From Clostridia bacterium (GTDB lineage Bacteria > Bacillota > Clostridia > Oscillospirales > CAG-272), in the NCBI GenBank assembly GCA_017625755.1, contig JAGAKG010000035.1:1-64000 (forward strand): 64,000 nt of DNA. The letters run 5' to 3'. A model generated the notes under the pieces. It saw only the letters and a list, made by a program, of their open reading frames with translations, ran no database searches and was not told the DNA's origin. This document shows, piece after piece, positions 34,285 to 42,050 of this stretch. How positions within the stretch are numbered: the first letter of the stretch is position 1; every line of letters begins with the position of its first letter. Position numbers and translations under genes: made by a program.

Positions 34285-34974
34285 CTAAAATATAGCCTTA
34301 GCGCCGCGGGAAGAATTGACTATCATCTTGGCATAATCGTTTTTTTCGATAGCCTCGCTAAGATAGGAAAACTTATCAAAAAGCCCCGAATAGTCGTCAA
34401 GAACGCCCGATATCCCGGGGATTATAATAGCGTTTGCGTCAATTAGCTTTTTGAGATACAGCATCATAGACGGATTGGTCATAGCGTTCATATCGAGCAT
34501 AAACGCCGACAGACGGGTGTGGATAAGATGCTCGGCAAAGGACGGCTCGTATGTAAGCAAATTTTTATCAAAGGATAGAAACAAAGGCTTTTTCTTTTGC
34601 TTGTATAGCAGATAATTGAGCGAAGCGTCGATCCAATCCTTACCGTCAAAAATAGGAAGCTCGAGCGGCAGATATTGCGACTTTCTGACAGAGAGGCGTG
34701 ATATCTGCTTTTCGTATATAGATTCATTCGTCATAAGCACATTGGAAACGACACAGCTTGAAATGCCGCGAGGTGAGAGCTTCGCAACCTTGGATGCGAG
34801 AAGCTTCTTGTCGGCAATATGACGCGCGGCAGTTACAGAGGAAACATCATGCGATAGCGTAAAAATAATTTTTCTGAATCCGTGATTTTCCAAAAGAGAA
34901 AAAGTTTTAATTAAATTGTCATCACGAAAGTCATTGTTTGAAACAATGACCGTACTAAACCCAAATGATTGCAC
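34285..34974 (-). CDS. Hypothetical protein, possible degenerate PHP-type phosphatase
   Basis: A 229-residue protein I cannot assign firmly. The order of segments (IIFTLSHDVSS, YLPLELPIFDGKDWIDASLNYLL, KPLFLSF, FMLDMNAM, IIPGISG) recalls the PHP-fold tyrosine phosphatases YwqE/CpsB. The histidines that hold the metals there (TPH, AHPER, SDAH) are absent or changed, so a catalytic role is doubtful. It has a promoter at 35173-35201 and a leader of about 190 bases with strong hairpins. Converges on spoIIID without a terminator. Confidence 0.5.
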   Translation of the reverse strand: MQSFGFSTVIVSNNDFRDDNLIKTFSLLENHGFRKIIFTLSHDVSSVTAARHIADKKLLASKVAKLSPRGISSCVVSNVLMTNESIYEKQISRLSVRKSQYLPLELPIFDGKDWIDASLNYLLYKQKKKPLFLSFDKNLLTYEPSFAEHLIHTRLSAFMLDMNAMTNPSMMLYLKKLIDANAIIIPGISGVLDDYSGLFDKFSYLSEAIEKNDYAKMIVNSSRGAKAIF

Positions 34975-35166
34975 GAAAGACCCTCTGAATGTATATAATC
35001 ATTATATTTGCGCGGAATCACTAATCCGCCTCAAATCCATTCCCTCAATTATACAAAATTTGCATTTTGTATAATTAACTCAATATGGCGAGATAGGGCG
35101 GAATGTTGCCGCAGATGTCCCGAGAGCCGTATTCCCCTGCCGCTTTGGCGGTTATTTAGGCTCATA
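34975..35166 (-). ncRNA. Structured leader or candidate small RNA
   Basis: A promoter at 35173-35201 (minus) should start transcription near 35166. The next 190 bases before the gene at 34974 contain CCGC-CAAA-GCGG, a GGAAT/ATTCC-closed stem with a GC-rich interior (35100-35135), a 13-bp perfect hairpin (35047-35059 with 35064-35076), and a GCGGA/TCCGC hairpin (35012-35029). The GC-rich part stands out against AT-rich flanks. It could be a 6S-like RNA, another small RNA or a long regulatory leader; I cannot name a family. Confidence 0.4.
35047..35076. repeat. Perfect 13-bp inverted repeat
   Basis: AATTATACAAAAT and its complement around a 4-base loop. AT-rich and without a following T-run, so unlikely to be a normal terminator. 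It divides the GC-rich structured block from the proximal hairpin. Confidence 0.75.
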
Positions 35167-35172
35167 AGATAT

Positions 35173-35201
35173 ATTTTATCAAATGCTTAGCCGATTGTCA
35201 A
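35173..35201 (-). promoter_or_regulatory. Sigma-A promoter reading toward 34974
   Basis: Minus strand perfect TTGACA (35196-35201), a 17-base spacer ending in TGA and TAAAAT (35173-35178). Confidence 0.8.
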
Positions 35202-35321
35202 TCGTTAATACCAAAATATGATTTAAAAAATAAAGCAATCAAATTTGAAAAAAGTACTTTATTTTTTCTGCGCGTTATGGTATAATCACTTTAGAATAAT
35301 TTTTTTGGAGGCTGACTGACT

Positions 35322-35756
35322 ATGGCACTTAAAATGAGATTTCTCTACTATTCAAGCAAAAGCAAAATGAAAGCTATGGCTGAGCTTGTAAAAACAGAAT
35401 TTGAGCTTACACAAAATCACAACGCAATCGACATTATTCCCCCTGCGTACGGTTGTGAGAACGAGCGCTTGGTAATCCTCGCGGTATCAGGCAAAGGCGA
35501 GCCCGACGATATTCTCAGACGCTTCTGCCTTGAGCTTAACAAGAAGAGCGCAAACAATGTTGCTATCCTTGTTGATGGCGACGAAAAGATGGGACAGAAG
35601 CTCCTTGAATGTCTCTCGACAACAGGAACTAATGTTATCGGCGATGTTCTTTATGTGAAGCTCGGCGGACTTCCTTTCCTCGGCGGAAAGCTTAACGACG
35701 CTGAAAAAGCTACCCTTCTTAACTGGGTAAACGGCGCTATCGCAAATCTGAAGTAA
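35322..35756 (+). CDS. Flavodoxin-like protein
   Basis: A 144-residue protein with alternating strands and helices of a flavodoxin fold: RFLYYSSKSKMKAMAELV (the phosphate-loop position after strand 1), RLVILAVSGKGEPDDILRRFC, NVAILVDGD and VLYVKLGGLPFLGGKLND. The FMN phosphate loop is not the classic T/S-x-T-G-x-T, so cofactor binding is unproven. GGAGG lies 10 bases before the ATG. TATAAT occurs at 35280-35285 with a weak -35. It is a single-gene unit with a terminator. Confidence 0.65.
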   Translation: MALKMRFLYYSSKSKMKAMAELVKTEFELTQNHNAIDIIPPAYGCENERLVILAVSGKGEPDDILRRFCLELNKKSANNVAILVDGDEKMGQKLLECLSTTGTNVIGDVLYVKLGGLPFLGGKLNDAEKATLLNWVNGAIANLK

Positions 35757-35783
35757 TCATATATCATATATTGAATGATAAAC

Positions 35784-35822
35784 ACCCCGACAGATTTTTT
35801 AGTCTGTCGGGGTAAGTTTTTT
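35784..35822 (+). terminator. Terminator after the flavodoxin-like gene
   Basis: The 11-bp stem ACCCCGACAGA/TCTGTCGGGGT is followed within four bases by six T. Confidence 0.9.
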
Positions 35823-35835
35823 AACAACTACTATT

Positions 35836-35959
35836 AGCCTTCTCCAGCGGAGAAGGTGGCAACCCTTGTCGGTTGACGGATGAGGAGAACATTGTTTCGC
35901 CTGACATTGCTCTCCTCATCCACCACTATCGTGGTCCCCCTTCTCCGCTGGAGAAGGCT
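35836..35959. repeat. MITE-like palindromic element with 21-bp terminal inverted repeats
   Basis: The outer 21 bp (35836-35856) begin AGCCTTCTCCAGCGGAGAAG and are matched perfectly in inverse at 35939-35959. Inside them GATGAGGAGA (35879-35888) nearly mirrors TCTCCTCATC (35911-35920). Each terminal repeat is itself a small palindrome. No reading frame. It resembles the short repeats with CTTCTCC...GGAGAAGG and GACGGATGAGG known from many gut clostridia. It lies between two terminated, converging genes. Confidence 0.85.
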
Positions 35960-36036
35960 TAATTAAATTTATTTGCCCGTTTTGTCCCCTTGCCGTGAGA
36001 GACCTTCATTATTCATTATTTAAAGATTTAAAGTCC

Positions 36037-37104
36037 CTATTCCGCTTCCGCAACAAACACACTATCAATTCTCTTTGATTCTGTCTCAATAGAAGGAATT
36101 GTGTCTTTATTTATCGTTCCATCCTCAACACCATTTATAAAATCTTTCCACAACTCACCATTTTGTATTTGCGTACTAAAAGAATATGAATTGCCGTCTT
36201 TATCATAAGCAAAACCATTAATTATATAAAAAAATTCCAAATTCTCAACCGCTAATCCTGCAAAATTAATATCCACATCAACAAACTTTTCGTCAATAAT
36301 TGCAGCAAGTTTTGTTGATTGTTCTTCAGTCATATATGCAAAATCGTTCGCGCTTGAATAATCAACACTAGTAAGTGTTCCATCAGAAATAGCAGTTGCA
36401 AATAGCTCTGCAAACTCAGAATATGTGCTAAAGTTGCTTGGATTTTTTAGTTTGTTATAATAAGTAACATTAACCGAGAATATCGATTTTGTATAACAAT
36501 AGTGTTCACTATCGCTATAACACTTAAACTTTGCATAAACAACAAGTTGCCTTTGAGTTGATGTTCTCTCTCCAACCTCAACAAAAGTTACAATCGGAGT
36601 TTTATCATACACAGGGAACCTTTTAAAAGCATCGTCAAAATCACCATAAGACACATATTGCCTAATTCTATCAGATATCAAACTAGAATACTCATACCCA
36701 TCCGCGTCGGCAGGAACATCATAATTTTTCTCAGATTCGTCTTCACCGCCCTGATTTTCGTCTCCGTCGGGAGTTTCGTTATCATCGGGAGCTGTTGTGC
36801 CTGTTGTTGTAGCCACCGTTGTTTCCGCCGTAGTTGCCGTCGTTTCTGCGGTAGTTTCTGCGATTGTTTCGGAGGTAGTAGCCGAGGTTGTGACAGCGGT
36901 CGTCTCCCCTGTTGAAACGCCTGTTGTTGCCCCTGTTGTCTGCGCCGTGGTCTGCGCCGTAGTCGTAGTCTCGTAACGGCTTGTTACAGCATCGGTGTCG
37001 GAGCCACCGTTATCCTCACCCTCGTCACACGCAACGATTATCACACACATCAGAAGCGCCATAGCAAATAAACTTATCTTCTTGAGTGCGTCGAATTTGT
37101 TCAT
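36037..37104 (-). CDS. Lipoprotein with Thr-rich linker
   Basis: A 355-residue exported protein with lipobox IVAC (Cys26). Then comes a Thr/Ala/Glu linker (about 43-104, many TTAE, TTGA and ATT units) and an acidic spacer. The C-terminal part (about 125-355) is of mixed structure, with a segment rich in Tyr and Phe. The linker probably spans the cell wall and might be glycosylated. The C-terminal half is visibly AT-richer than the linker and the neighbouring genes. I chose the ATG at 37104, 7 bases after GGAG, not the one at 37110. I recognise no domain. Confidence 0.72.
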   Translation of the reverse strand: MNKFDALKKISLFAMALLMCVIIVACDEGEDNGGSDTDAVTSRYETTTTAQTTAQTTGATTGVSTGETTAVTTSATTSETIAETTAETTATTAETTVATTTGTTAPDDNETPDGDENQGGEDESEKNYDVPADADGYEYSSLISDRIRQYVSYGDFDDAFKRFPVYDKTPIVTFVEVGERTSTQRQLVVYAKFKCYSDSEHYCYTKSIFSVNVTYYNKLKNPSNFSTYSEFAELFATAISDGTLTSVDYSSANDFAYMTEEQSTKLAAIIDEKFVDVDINFAGLAVENLEFFYIINGFAYDKDGNSYSFSTQIQNGELWKDFINGVEDGTINKDTIPSIETESKRIDSVFVAEAE

Positions 37105-37165
37105 AGTCATTCTCCATTTTCTTTTTTGATAAAATTGTTTTTATTATCTCACAGTAGATAAACCC

Positions 37166-37265
37166 CCGCCCGCGTCATCCTCGAACAAGCATCTTCCTTC
37201 GAGATTCTTCGCTTGCGCTCGAGAATTACGCCGAAGGAAGATGCGCCGTGAAGGAGCTCGGGCGG
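37166..37265. repeat. Imperfect long-hairpin repeat element
   Basis: Nested inverted repeats: CCGCCCG/CGGGCGG at the ends (37166-37172, 37259-37265) and GCATCTTCCTTCG/CGAAGGAAGATGC inside (37189-37201, 37232-37244). The core on the minus strand resembles the widespread bacterial repeat TTCTGAGCGAAGCGAAGAAT, with changes. No reading frame. Confidence 0.65.
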
Positions 37266-37303
37266 AAACACTTTTAGTTAAAACAAACTTATACTTTTAT
37301 TTA

Positions 37304-37981
37304 TTATTTATATTTTGCCGTCGTTATAGCGTCTATCTCCAGCTCTCCCGTTCTATCGGTCACGGTGATATACTGCTTCTTTGAGCCGTCTCCGATATCG
37401 TTACGGAAGGTTCCGTTATTCTTGAATATCTTATATTCAACGACGAATATATATTTTGTATAATCGCCGTCCTCTGTTATCGGCTCGGCGGATTCCTTTG
37501 TGATGTTCACATCATAGAGCTTCTGCATAGTAAACTCGCCGTGGCTATCGTTACTCTCATAATACGCGTCGCTGAAAAAGCCGTTATATTTTGAGTGGTC
37601 GCCCTCAATTATTGAGTAAATATAGTCAACCATAAAAGCGACATCGTCTCCGTGCTCTGCCGCCGTCTCACGCTCGACACCAAGTGTTACATTATTGGAA
37701 AAATCTGTATAATAGATAAATCCGTTATCAATCTTTTCTATGTATTCCCTGTCGTTATAAATATTTTCATCATAGTCGGCAGGATAAAAATCATAATCTA
37801 TCGGTGCGTTATCCTCGTCCCGCTTATTGTCGTAGTATTTATCTATCGCAAAGGACGCCGCAAAAAGCAAAGCTATAACCCCGAGAACCGACGCAATTAT
37901 TATCAGAAGTCTCTTTTTGAGCTTCTTATTATCCGCGATTTGCCCTTCTCTGCTCTCCTCGGCGGAATTTCTTTTTCGCAC
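37304..37981 (-). CDS. Hypothetical membrane-anchored protein
   Basis: A 225-residue protein with a basic N-terminus, one membrane span (about 25-47) and an extracytoplasmic acidic domain rich in Tyr and Asp. No family recognised; the C-terminal half (TKYIFVVEYKIFKNNGTFRNDIGDGSKKQYITVTDRTGELEIDAI) suggests a small beta-rich or NTF2-like fold. I chose the GTG at 37981, which follows GGAGGGG; an ATG at 38032 lies upstream of that site. Confidence 0.65.
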   Translation of the reverse strand: MRKRNSAEESREGQIADNKKLKKRLLIIIASVLGVIALLFAASFAIDKYYDNKRDEDNAPIDYDFYPADYDENIYNDREYIEKIDNGFIYYTDFSNNVTLGVERETAAEHGDDVAFMVDYIYSIIEGDHSKYNGFFSDAYYESNDSHGEFTMQKLYDVNITKESAEPITEDGDYTKYIFVVEYKIFKNNGTFRNDIGDGSKKQYITVTDRTGELEIDAITTAKYK

Positions 37982-38104
37982 TTTATCCCCTCCAAATCCA
38001 CAGATTTTAGCTTTATGAATATATGATACCACAAAATTGTCTTGATTTCAATAGAATTGCGCGTTATTTTTGTTTAATTTTTTATTAAATATTTTCAATA
38101 TTTA

Positions 38105-38133
38105 TTGTAAAATTACTTATTATATGTTATAAT
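38105..38133 (+). promoter_or_regulatory. Promoter of the ApgM/ThrB4 gene
   Basis: TTGTAA (38105-38110), a 17-base spacer ending in TGT and perfect TATAAT (38128-38133), 37 bases before the start. Confidence 0.75.
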
Positions 38134-38170
38134 ACAATGTGAATTTTTATTTTTTGAAAGGCATACTATT

Positions 38171-39385
38171 ATGAAATATCTTGTACTTATCCCCGACGGA
38201 ATGGCAGACGAGCCTATTGCTGAGCTTGGCAACCTCACACCTATGCAGAAGGCTAAGAAGCCCACTATGGATATGTTGGCTTCAAGCTCCTTTGTCGGAA
38301 CGGTTTCAAATGTACCCGAAGGAATGGTTCCCGAAAGCGATACCGCAAATATGGCGATACTTTCCTTTGACCCCAAAATATACTCCAAGGGCAGATCTCC
38401 TCTTGAGGCTGTCAGTATGGGAATCGAAATGCAGCCCGACGAAACGGCTTACAGATGTAATGTCGTAACGCTTACCGAGGAGCAGGACGCTTATGAGGAC
38501 AGAATTATTCTCGACCACAGCGCGGACGAGATAACCACTGCGGAAGCAGACCAGCTTATCAAGGCGCTTCAGAAAAAAATGGGCGACGATATAAAGAAAT
38601 TCTATACTGGCGTCAGCTACCGCCATTGCCTTATCTGGAAGAACGGCAACGACAAATATAACTTTATGAGACCCCACGATATACTCGGCAAGCGCATCGG
38701 AGACTATCTCCCCCGCGAGGCTGACGGCGGCGCGGAATTTCTCAAGCTTATGAGGGACAGCTACGATATACTTAAAGACCACCCCGTAAATCTCGCCAGA
38801 AAGGCAAGAGGACTCAAGCCTGCCAACTCCGCTTGGCTCTGGAGCCCGGGAAAGAAGCCTCAGCTTCCCTCCTTCAAGGCAAAGTGGGGACTCGACGCGG
38901 CGGTTATTTCGGCGGTCGACCTTATCAAGGGTATCGGACTTTGCGCTGAAATGGATTCTATTGATGTCGAGGGCGCAACGGGTAATGTTCATACGAACTA
39001 TGAAGGAAAGGCAAACGCCACTATCGAGGCGTTCAAGAGCGGAAAAGAGCTTGTCTATGTTCATGTTGAAGGTCCCGACGAGTGCGGACACAGAGCCGAG
39101 ACGGATAACAAGGTTCTCTCAATAGAGCTTATAGATTCCAAGATACTTAAGCCTGTTTACGAGTATCTGGTATCCACGGGTGAGGATTTCAAGATAATGA
39201 TTCTTCCCGACCACCCCACGCCCATAAGAATAAGAACACACTCTATCGACCCCGTTCCCTTTATGATATATTCCTCAGCGAGCAAGAGAGACGGTGTCAA
39301 CACATTCTCCGAGCTTACGGCAACCGCCACGGGAAATTATGTAAGCGACGGATATAACCTTATGGGAATACTTACCGAAAAATAA
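38171..39385 (+). CDS. ApgM-family metalloenzyme; probable homoserine kinase (ThrB4) or phosphoglycerate mutase
   Basis: A 404-residue alkaline-phosphatase-superfamily protein of the archaeal-type mutase group. It has VLIPDGMADEPIAELGNLTPMQKAKKPTMD, the nucleophile serine in VPESDTANMAILSFDP, HVEGPDECGHRAE, and the metal motif LPDHPTP with HSIDPVPF. The family contains both phosphoglycerate mutases and proteins proposed to be homoserine kinases linked to threonine genes. This genome already has a complete gpmI (14774), and thrC lies 3.6 kb downstream on the same strand, so the kinase role is more likely. No GHMP-type thrB is in the window. Confidence 0.85.
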   Translation: MKYLVLIPDGMADEPIAELGNLTPMQKAKKPTMDMLASSSFVGTVSNVPEGMVPESDTANMAILSFDPKIYSKGRSPLEAVSMGIEMQPDETAYRCNVVTLTEEQDAYEDRIILDHSADEITTAEADQLIKALQKKMGDDIKKFYTGVSYRHCLIWKNGNDKYNFMRPHDILGKRIGDYLPREADGGAEFLKLMRDSYDILKDHPVNLARKARGLKPANSAWLWSPGKKPQLPSFKAKWGLDAAVISAVDLIKGIGLCAEMDSIDVEGATGNVHTNYEGKANATIEAFKSGKELVYVHVEGPDECGHRAETDNKVLSIELIDSKILKPVYEYLVSTGEDFKIMILPDHPTPIRIRTHSIDPVPFMIYSSASKRDGVNTFSELTATATGNYVSDGYNLMGILTEK

Positions 39386-39407
39386 AATTATCGAAAGGAG
39401 CAGAATA

Positions 39408-40154
39408 ATGCTCGACAATGAAAACAACTTCGAGAACGAAAAGCTCGAGGCAGACGAACAGACTCAGGAGTCTGTCGACGCGGACGAATCCGAGAGCGAG
39501 ATTCTCGGCGGCGAAGAACCGATAACCGAGGAGAGCGTTGAAGGCTGCGACGCGGAGACGAGCGAGGGCGGCGAGGCGGTTATTGCGCCCAAGCGTTCCC
39601 GCGCGGCGTCTGTCATAGATTATGTTGAAATATTCGTATTGGCGATATGCTTCGTCATTATAATCTTCTCCTTCTTTACAAGGCTTTGCAAGGTAGTCGG
39701 CCCCTCTATGGAAAATACTCTCTTTGAAGGCGAGACACTTATAGTAACAAATCTTGCTTACGAGCCCGAGCGCGGAGATATCATCGTATTTCACCAGACA
39801 GGCGAGGGCGACGCGGCGCTCAACGAGCCGATAGTAAAACGAGTTATCGCAGTCGGCGGCGAAACGGTGAATATCGACTTTGAAACCTGGACGGTCACTA
39901 TAACCGACAAGGACGGAAATACATTCGTATACGACGAGCCTTATATGTATCTCGACAAATCCGCCCCGCTTCTGACCTCGGCTCACGAATACCCCTACGA
40001 GGTTCCCGAGGGTTCCCTCTTTGTTATGGGAGACAACCGAAATCACTCTGCCGACAGCCGCGGAACATCTATCGGACTCGTCGACGAGCGCAGAGTTCTT
40101 GGAAAAGTAGTTCTGAGAGTTTCTCCGTTCAGCAAATTCGGAAAAGTAGAATAA
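39408..40154 (+). CDS. lepB: Signal peptidase I
   Basis: A 248-residue membrane serine protease that removes signal peptides. It has a long acidic N-terminal extension (about 1-60, Glu/Asp rich), one membrane span (about 70-92), the catalytic Ser in VGPSMENTLFEGE, the catalytic Lys in VKRVIAVGGETV, and MGDNRNHSADSR. Most Firmicutes enzymes lack such an acidic extension. GAAAGGAG precedes the ATG. It starts the conserved lepB-ylqF-rnhB-yraN series; the usual upstream rplS is replaced here by the ApgM gene. Confidence 0.94.
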   Translation: MLDNENNFENEKLEADEQTQESVDADESESEILGGEEPITEESVEGCDAETSEGGEAVIAPKRSRAASVIDYVEIFVLAICFVIIIFSFFTRLCKVVGPSMENTLFEGETLIVTNLAYEPERGDIIVFHQTGEGDAALNEPIVKRVIAVGGETVNIDFETWTVTITDKDGNTFVYDEPYMYLDKSAPLLTSAHEYPYEVPEGSLFVMGDNRNHSADSRGTSIGLVDERRVLGKVVLRVSPFSKFGKVE

Positions 40155-40169
40155 TCAAGGTAAACAGAA

Positions 40170-41036
40170 ATGCCATCACAAAGAAACATACAATGGTTTC
40201 CGGGGCATATGGCGAAAACCCGCCGTCTGATAACCGATAACCTCAAAAATGTTGACGCGGTTATCGAGCTTCTTGACGCGAGAATCCCCATAAGCTCAAG
40301 GAATCCTGAAATAGTCAAGCTGACCGCTTCAAAGCCGAGAATAATTCTCCTCAACAAGGCATCTTTGGCTGATCCCGCTATGACCGCGAAATATGTCGCT
40401 GAGTACACCTCAGACAATACCGTGTGTATCGAGACAGACTGCATTACGGGTTACGGTCTTAACAAAATAGCGCCCGCCATAAAGAAGCTCTGTCAGGCAA
40501 AACTCGACAGATATGAGGACAAAGGAATGTCAGGGCGTATGCTCAAGGCTATGGTGTTGGGTATTCCGAATGTTGGAAAATCCTCTCTTATAAATAAAAT
40601 TTGCGGAAATAAAAAGGCGAAGGTCGAAAACCGTCCTGGTGTTACGCTCGACAAGCAATGGGTTGCCACCAATATCGGTATTTTGTTGCTTGATATGCCG
40701 GGTATTCTTTGGCCTAAGTTTGAGGACCCGACGGTCGGTGAAAATCTCGCGGTTACGGGAGCTATAAAGGACGATATTCTCGATATAGAAAGTATCGCCT
40801 GCACTCTCTGTTCAAGGCTGCGCGAGCTTTACCCCGAGTTGCTTTGCGCGAGATATAAGCTTGGAGATATATCGGTTGCCGACGGGCTTTCCGATTACGA
40901 GCTTTTGTCGCTGATAGGCAGAAAGCGCGGCTTTCTCGTCAGCGGCGGCGAGATAGATACCGAGCGCACCGCGAATATGCTTATAGACGAATTCCGCGCC
41001 GCGAAGATCGGTCGGATAACGCTAGATAAAATTTGA
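40170..41036 (+). CDS. ylqF: Ribosome biogenesis GTPase YlqF/RbgA
   Basis: A 288-residue circularly permuted GTPase needed for late 50S assembly. It shows the order G4-G5-G1-G2-G3: LLNKASL, then GIPNVGKSSLIN (P-loop), RPGVTLDKQW and DMPGILWPKF. The N-terminal IQWFPGHMAKTRR is a family hallmark. It follows lepB by 15 bases and precedes rnhB by 13, in the gene order conserved in Firmicutes. Confidence 0.94.
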   Translation: MPSQRNIQWFPGHMAKTRRLITDNLKNVDAVIELLDARIPISSRNPEIVKLTASKPRIILLNKASLADPAMTAKYVAEYTSDNTVCIETDCITGYGLNKIAPAIKKLCQAKLDRYEDKGMSGRMLKAMVLGIPNVGKSSLINKICGNKKAKVENRPGVTLDKQWVATNIGILLLDMPGILWPKFEDPTVGENLAVTGAIKDDILDIESIACTLCSRLRELYPELLCARYKLGDISVADGLSDYELLSLIGRKRGFLVSGGEIDTERTANMLIDEFRAAKIGRITLDKI

Positions 41037-41049
41037 CACAGAGGTTTTT

Positions 41050-41658
41050 ATGCTTGAATATACTGTTGAGAGCGAGGTACGCTCACGCGGATATAACATA
41101 ATATGCGGAGTTGACGAGGCGGGTCGAGGCCCGTTGTGCGGCCCTGTTACCGCGGCAGCTGTCATACTGCCCGACGGACTTTATATTGAGGGGCTCAATG
41201 ACTCTAAAAAGCTATCCGAGGCAAAGCGTGAAAAGCTTTACGATATAATCACCCGTGACGCTATCGCGTGGTCGGTCTGCCACGCCACCGTCGAGGAAAT
41301 AAACGAGACAGACATTCTCTCCGCGGCGCTTCTCGCCATGAGACGAGCAATAGAAAGCCTTTCGGTAAAGCCCGATTTCGCACTTATCGACGGAAATATC
41401 TCGCGCGGATTTACCCTGCCGACGCAGACGGTAATACACGGAGACGCAATCTCGCCGTCTATCGCCGCGGCGTCGATACTCTCCAAGGTCACTCGTGACA
41501 GAATATGCTACGAGCTTGACGCGGCTTATCCCGAATACGGCATAGCCAAACACAAGGGATATTCAACGAAAGACCATATGGAAGCACTGAGAAAATACGG
41601 CCCCGCACCGATACACCGCACCAAGTTCATAAGATTTCTCGACAAGGAGAAAAAATAG
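41050..41658 (+). CDS. rnhB: Ribonuclease HII
   Basis: A 202-residue enzyme that cuts RNA in RNA-DNA hybrids and at single ribonucleotides. It has CGVDEAGRGPLCGPV (metal-binding Asp-Glu), LNDSKKLSEAKRE, ALIDGN and AAASILSKVTRD with the downstream Tyr-rich end. Length is typical. Its stop overlaps the GTG start of the yraN-like gene by one base. Confidence 0.95.
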   Translation: MLEYTVESEVRSRGYNIICGVDEAGRGPLCGPVTAAAVILPDGLYIEGLNDSKKLSEAKREKLYDIITRDAIAWSVCHATVEEINETDILSAALLAMRRAIESLSVKPDFALIDGNISRGFTLPTQTVIHGDAISPSIAAASILSKVTRDRICYELDAAYPEYGIAKHKGYSTKDHMEALRKYGPAPIHRTKFIRFLDKEKK

Positions 41659-42035
41659 TGACGACCAAGGAGATAGGTGACATCGGAGAGCGCGCGGCGG
41701 CGAGGTTTCTAAAGCGAAGCGGTTATAAAATAAAAGGACGCAACAAGCATCTTTCTCACAATGAGATTGACATAATCGCAGAGGATAAAAGCTATATTGT
41801 TTTTGTCGAGGTGAAAACGCGAACTGTAAATCAAAGCAAGGACACATACACCTCACCCGCCTCTGCAGTTACCCACGCAAAGCAGTCGAAGCTGATAAGC
41901 GCGGCGTATGATTATCTGCGTCAAAAGCCGAGCAAAAAGCAACCGAGAATGGATGTTATAGAGGTCTGGCTTGATAAGGAAACGCAAAAGGTTATAGACA
42001 TAAATCATATTTACAACGCATACGGAACTAATTGA
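41658..42035 (+). CDS. yraN: YraN family (UPF0102) nuclease-like protein
   Basis: A 125-residue protein with the restriction-endonuclease-like core GERAAARFLKRSGYKI, NEIDIIAEDKSYIVFVEVKTR (the D-ExK metal site) and a C-terminal WLD segment. Members are thought to be Holliday-junction or DNA-repair nucleases; none is well defined. The start is GTG at 41658, overlapping the rnhB stop, with AAGGAG 9-10 bases upstream. rnhB-yraN adjacency is common in bacteria. Confidence 0.9.
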   Translation: MTTKEIGDIGERAAARFLKRSGYKIKGRNKHLSHNEIDIIAEDKSYIVFVEVKTRTVNQSKDTYTSPASAVTHAKQSKLISAAYDYLRQKPSKKQPRMDVIEVWLDKETQKVIDINHIYNAYGTN

Positions 42036-42050
42036 TACGCAGGAGATTTT

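Noticed and set aside
34975-35166. Calling the structured block a 6S RNA outright.
   Set aside because: Size and promoter would fit, but I cannot show the central bubble or conserved flanks without a covariance search.
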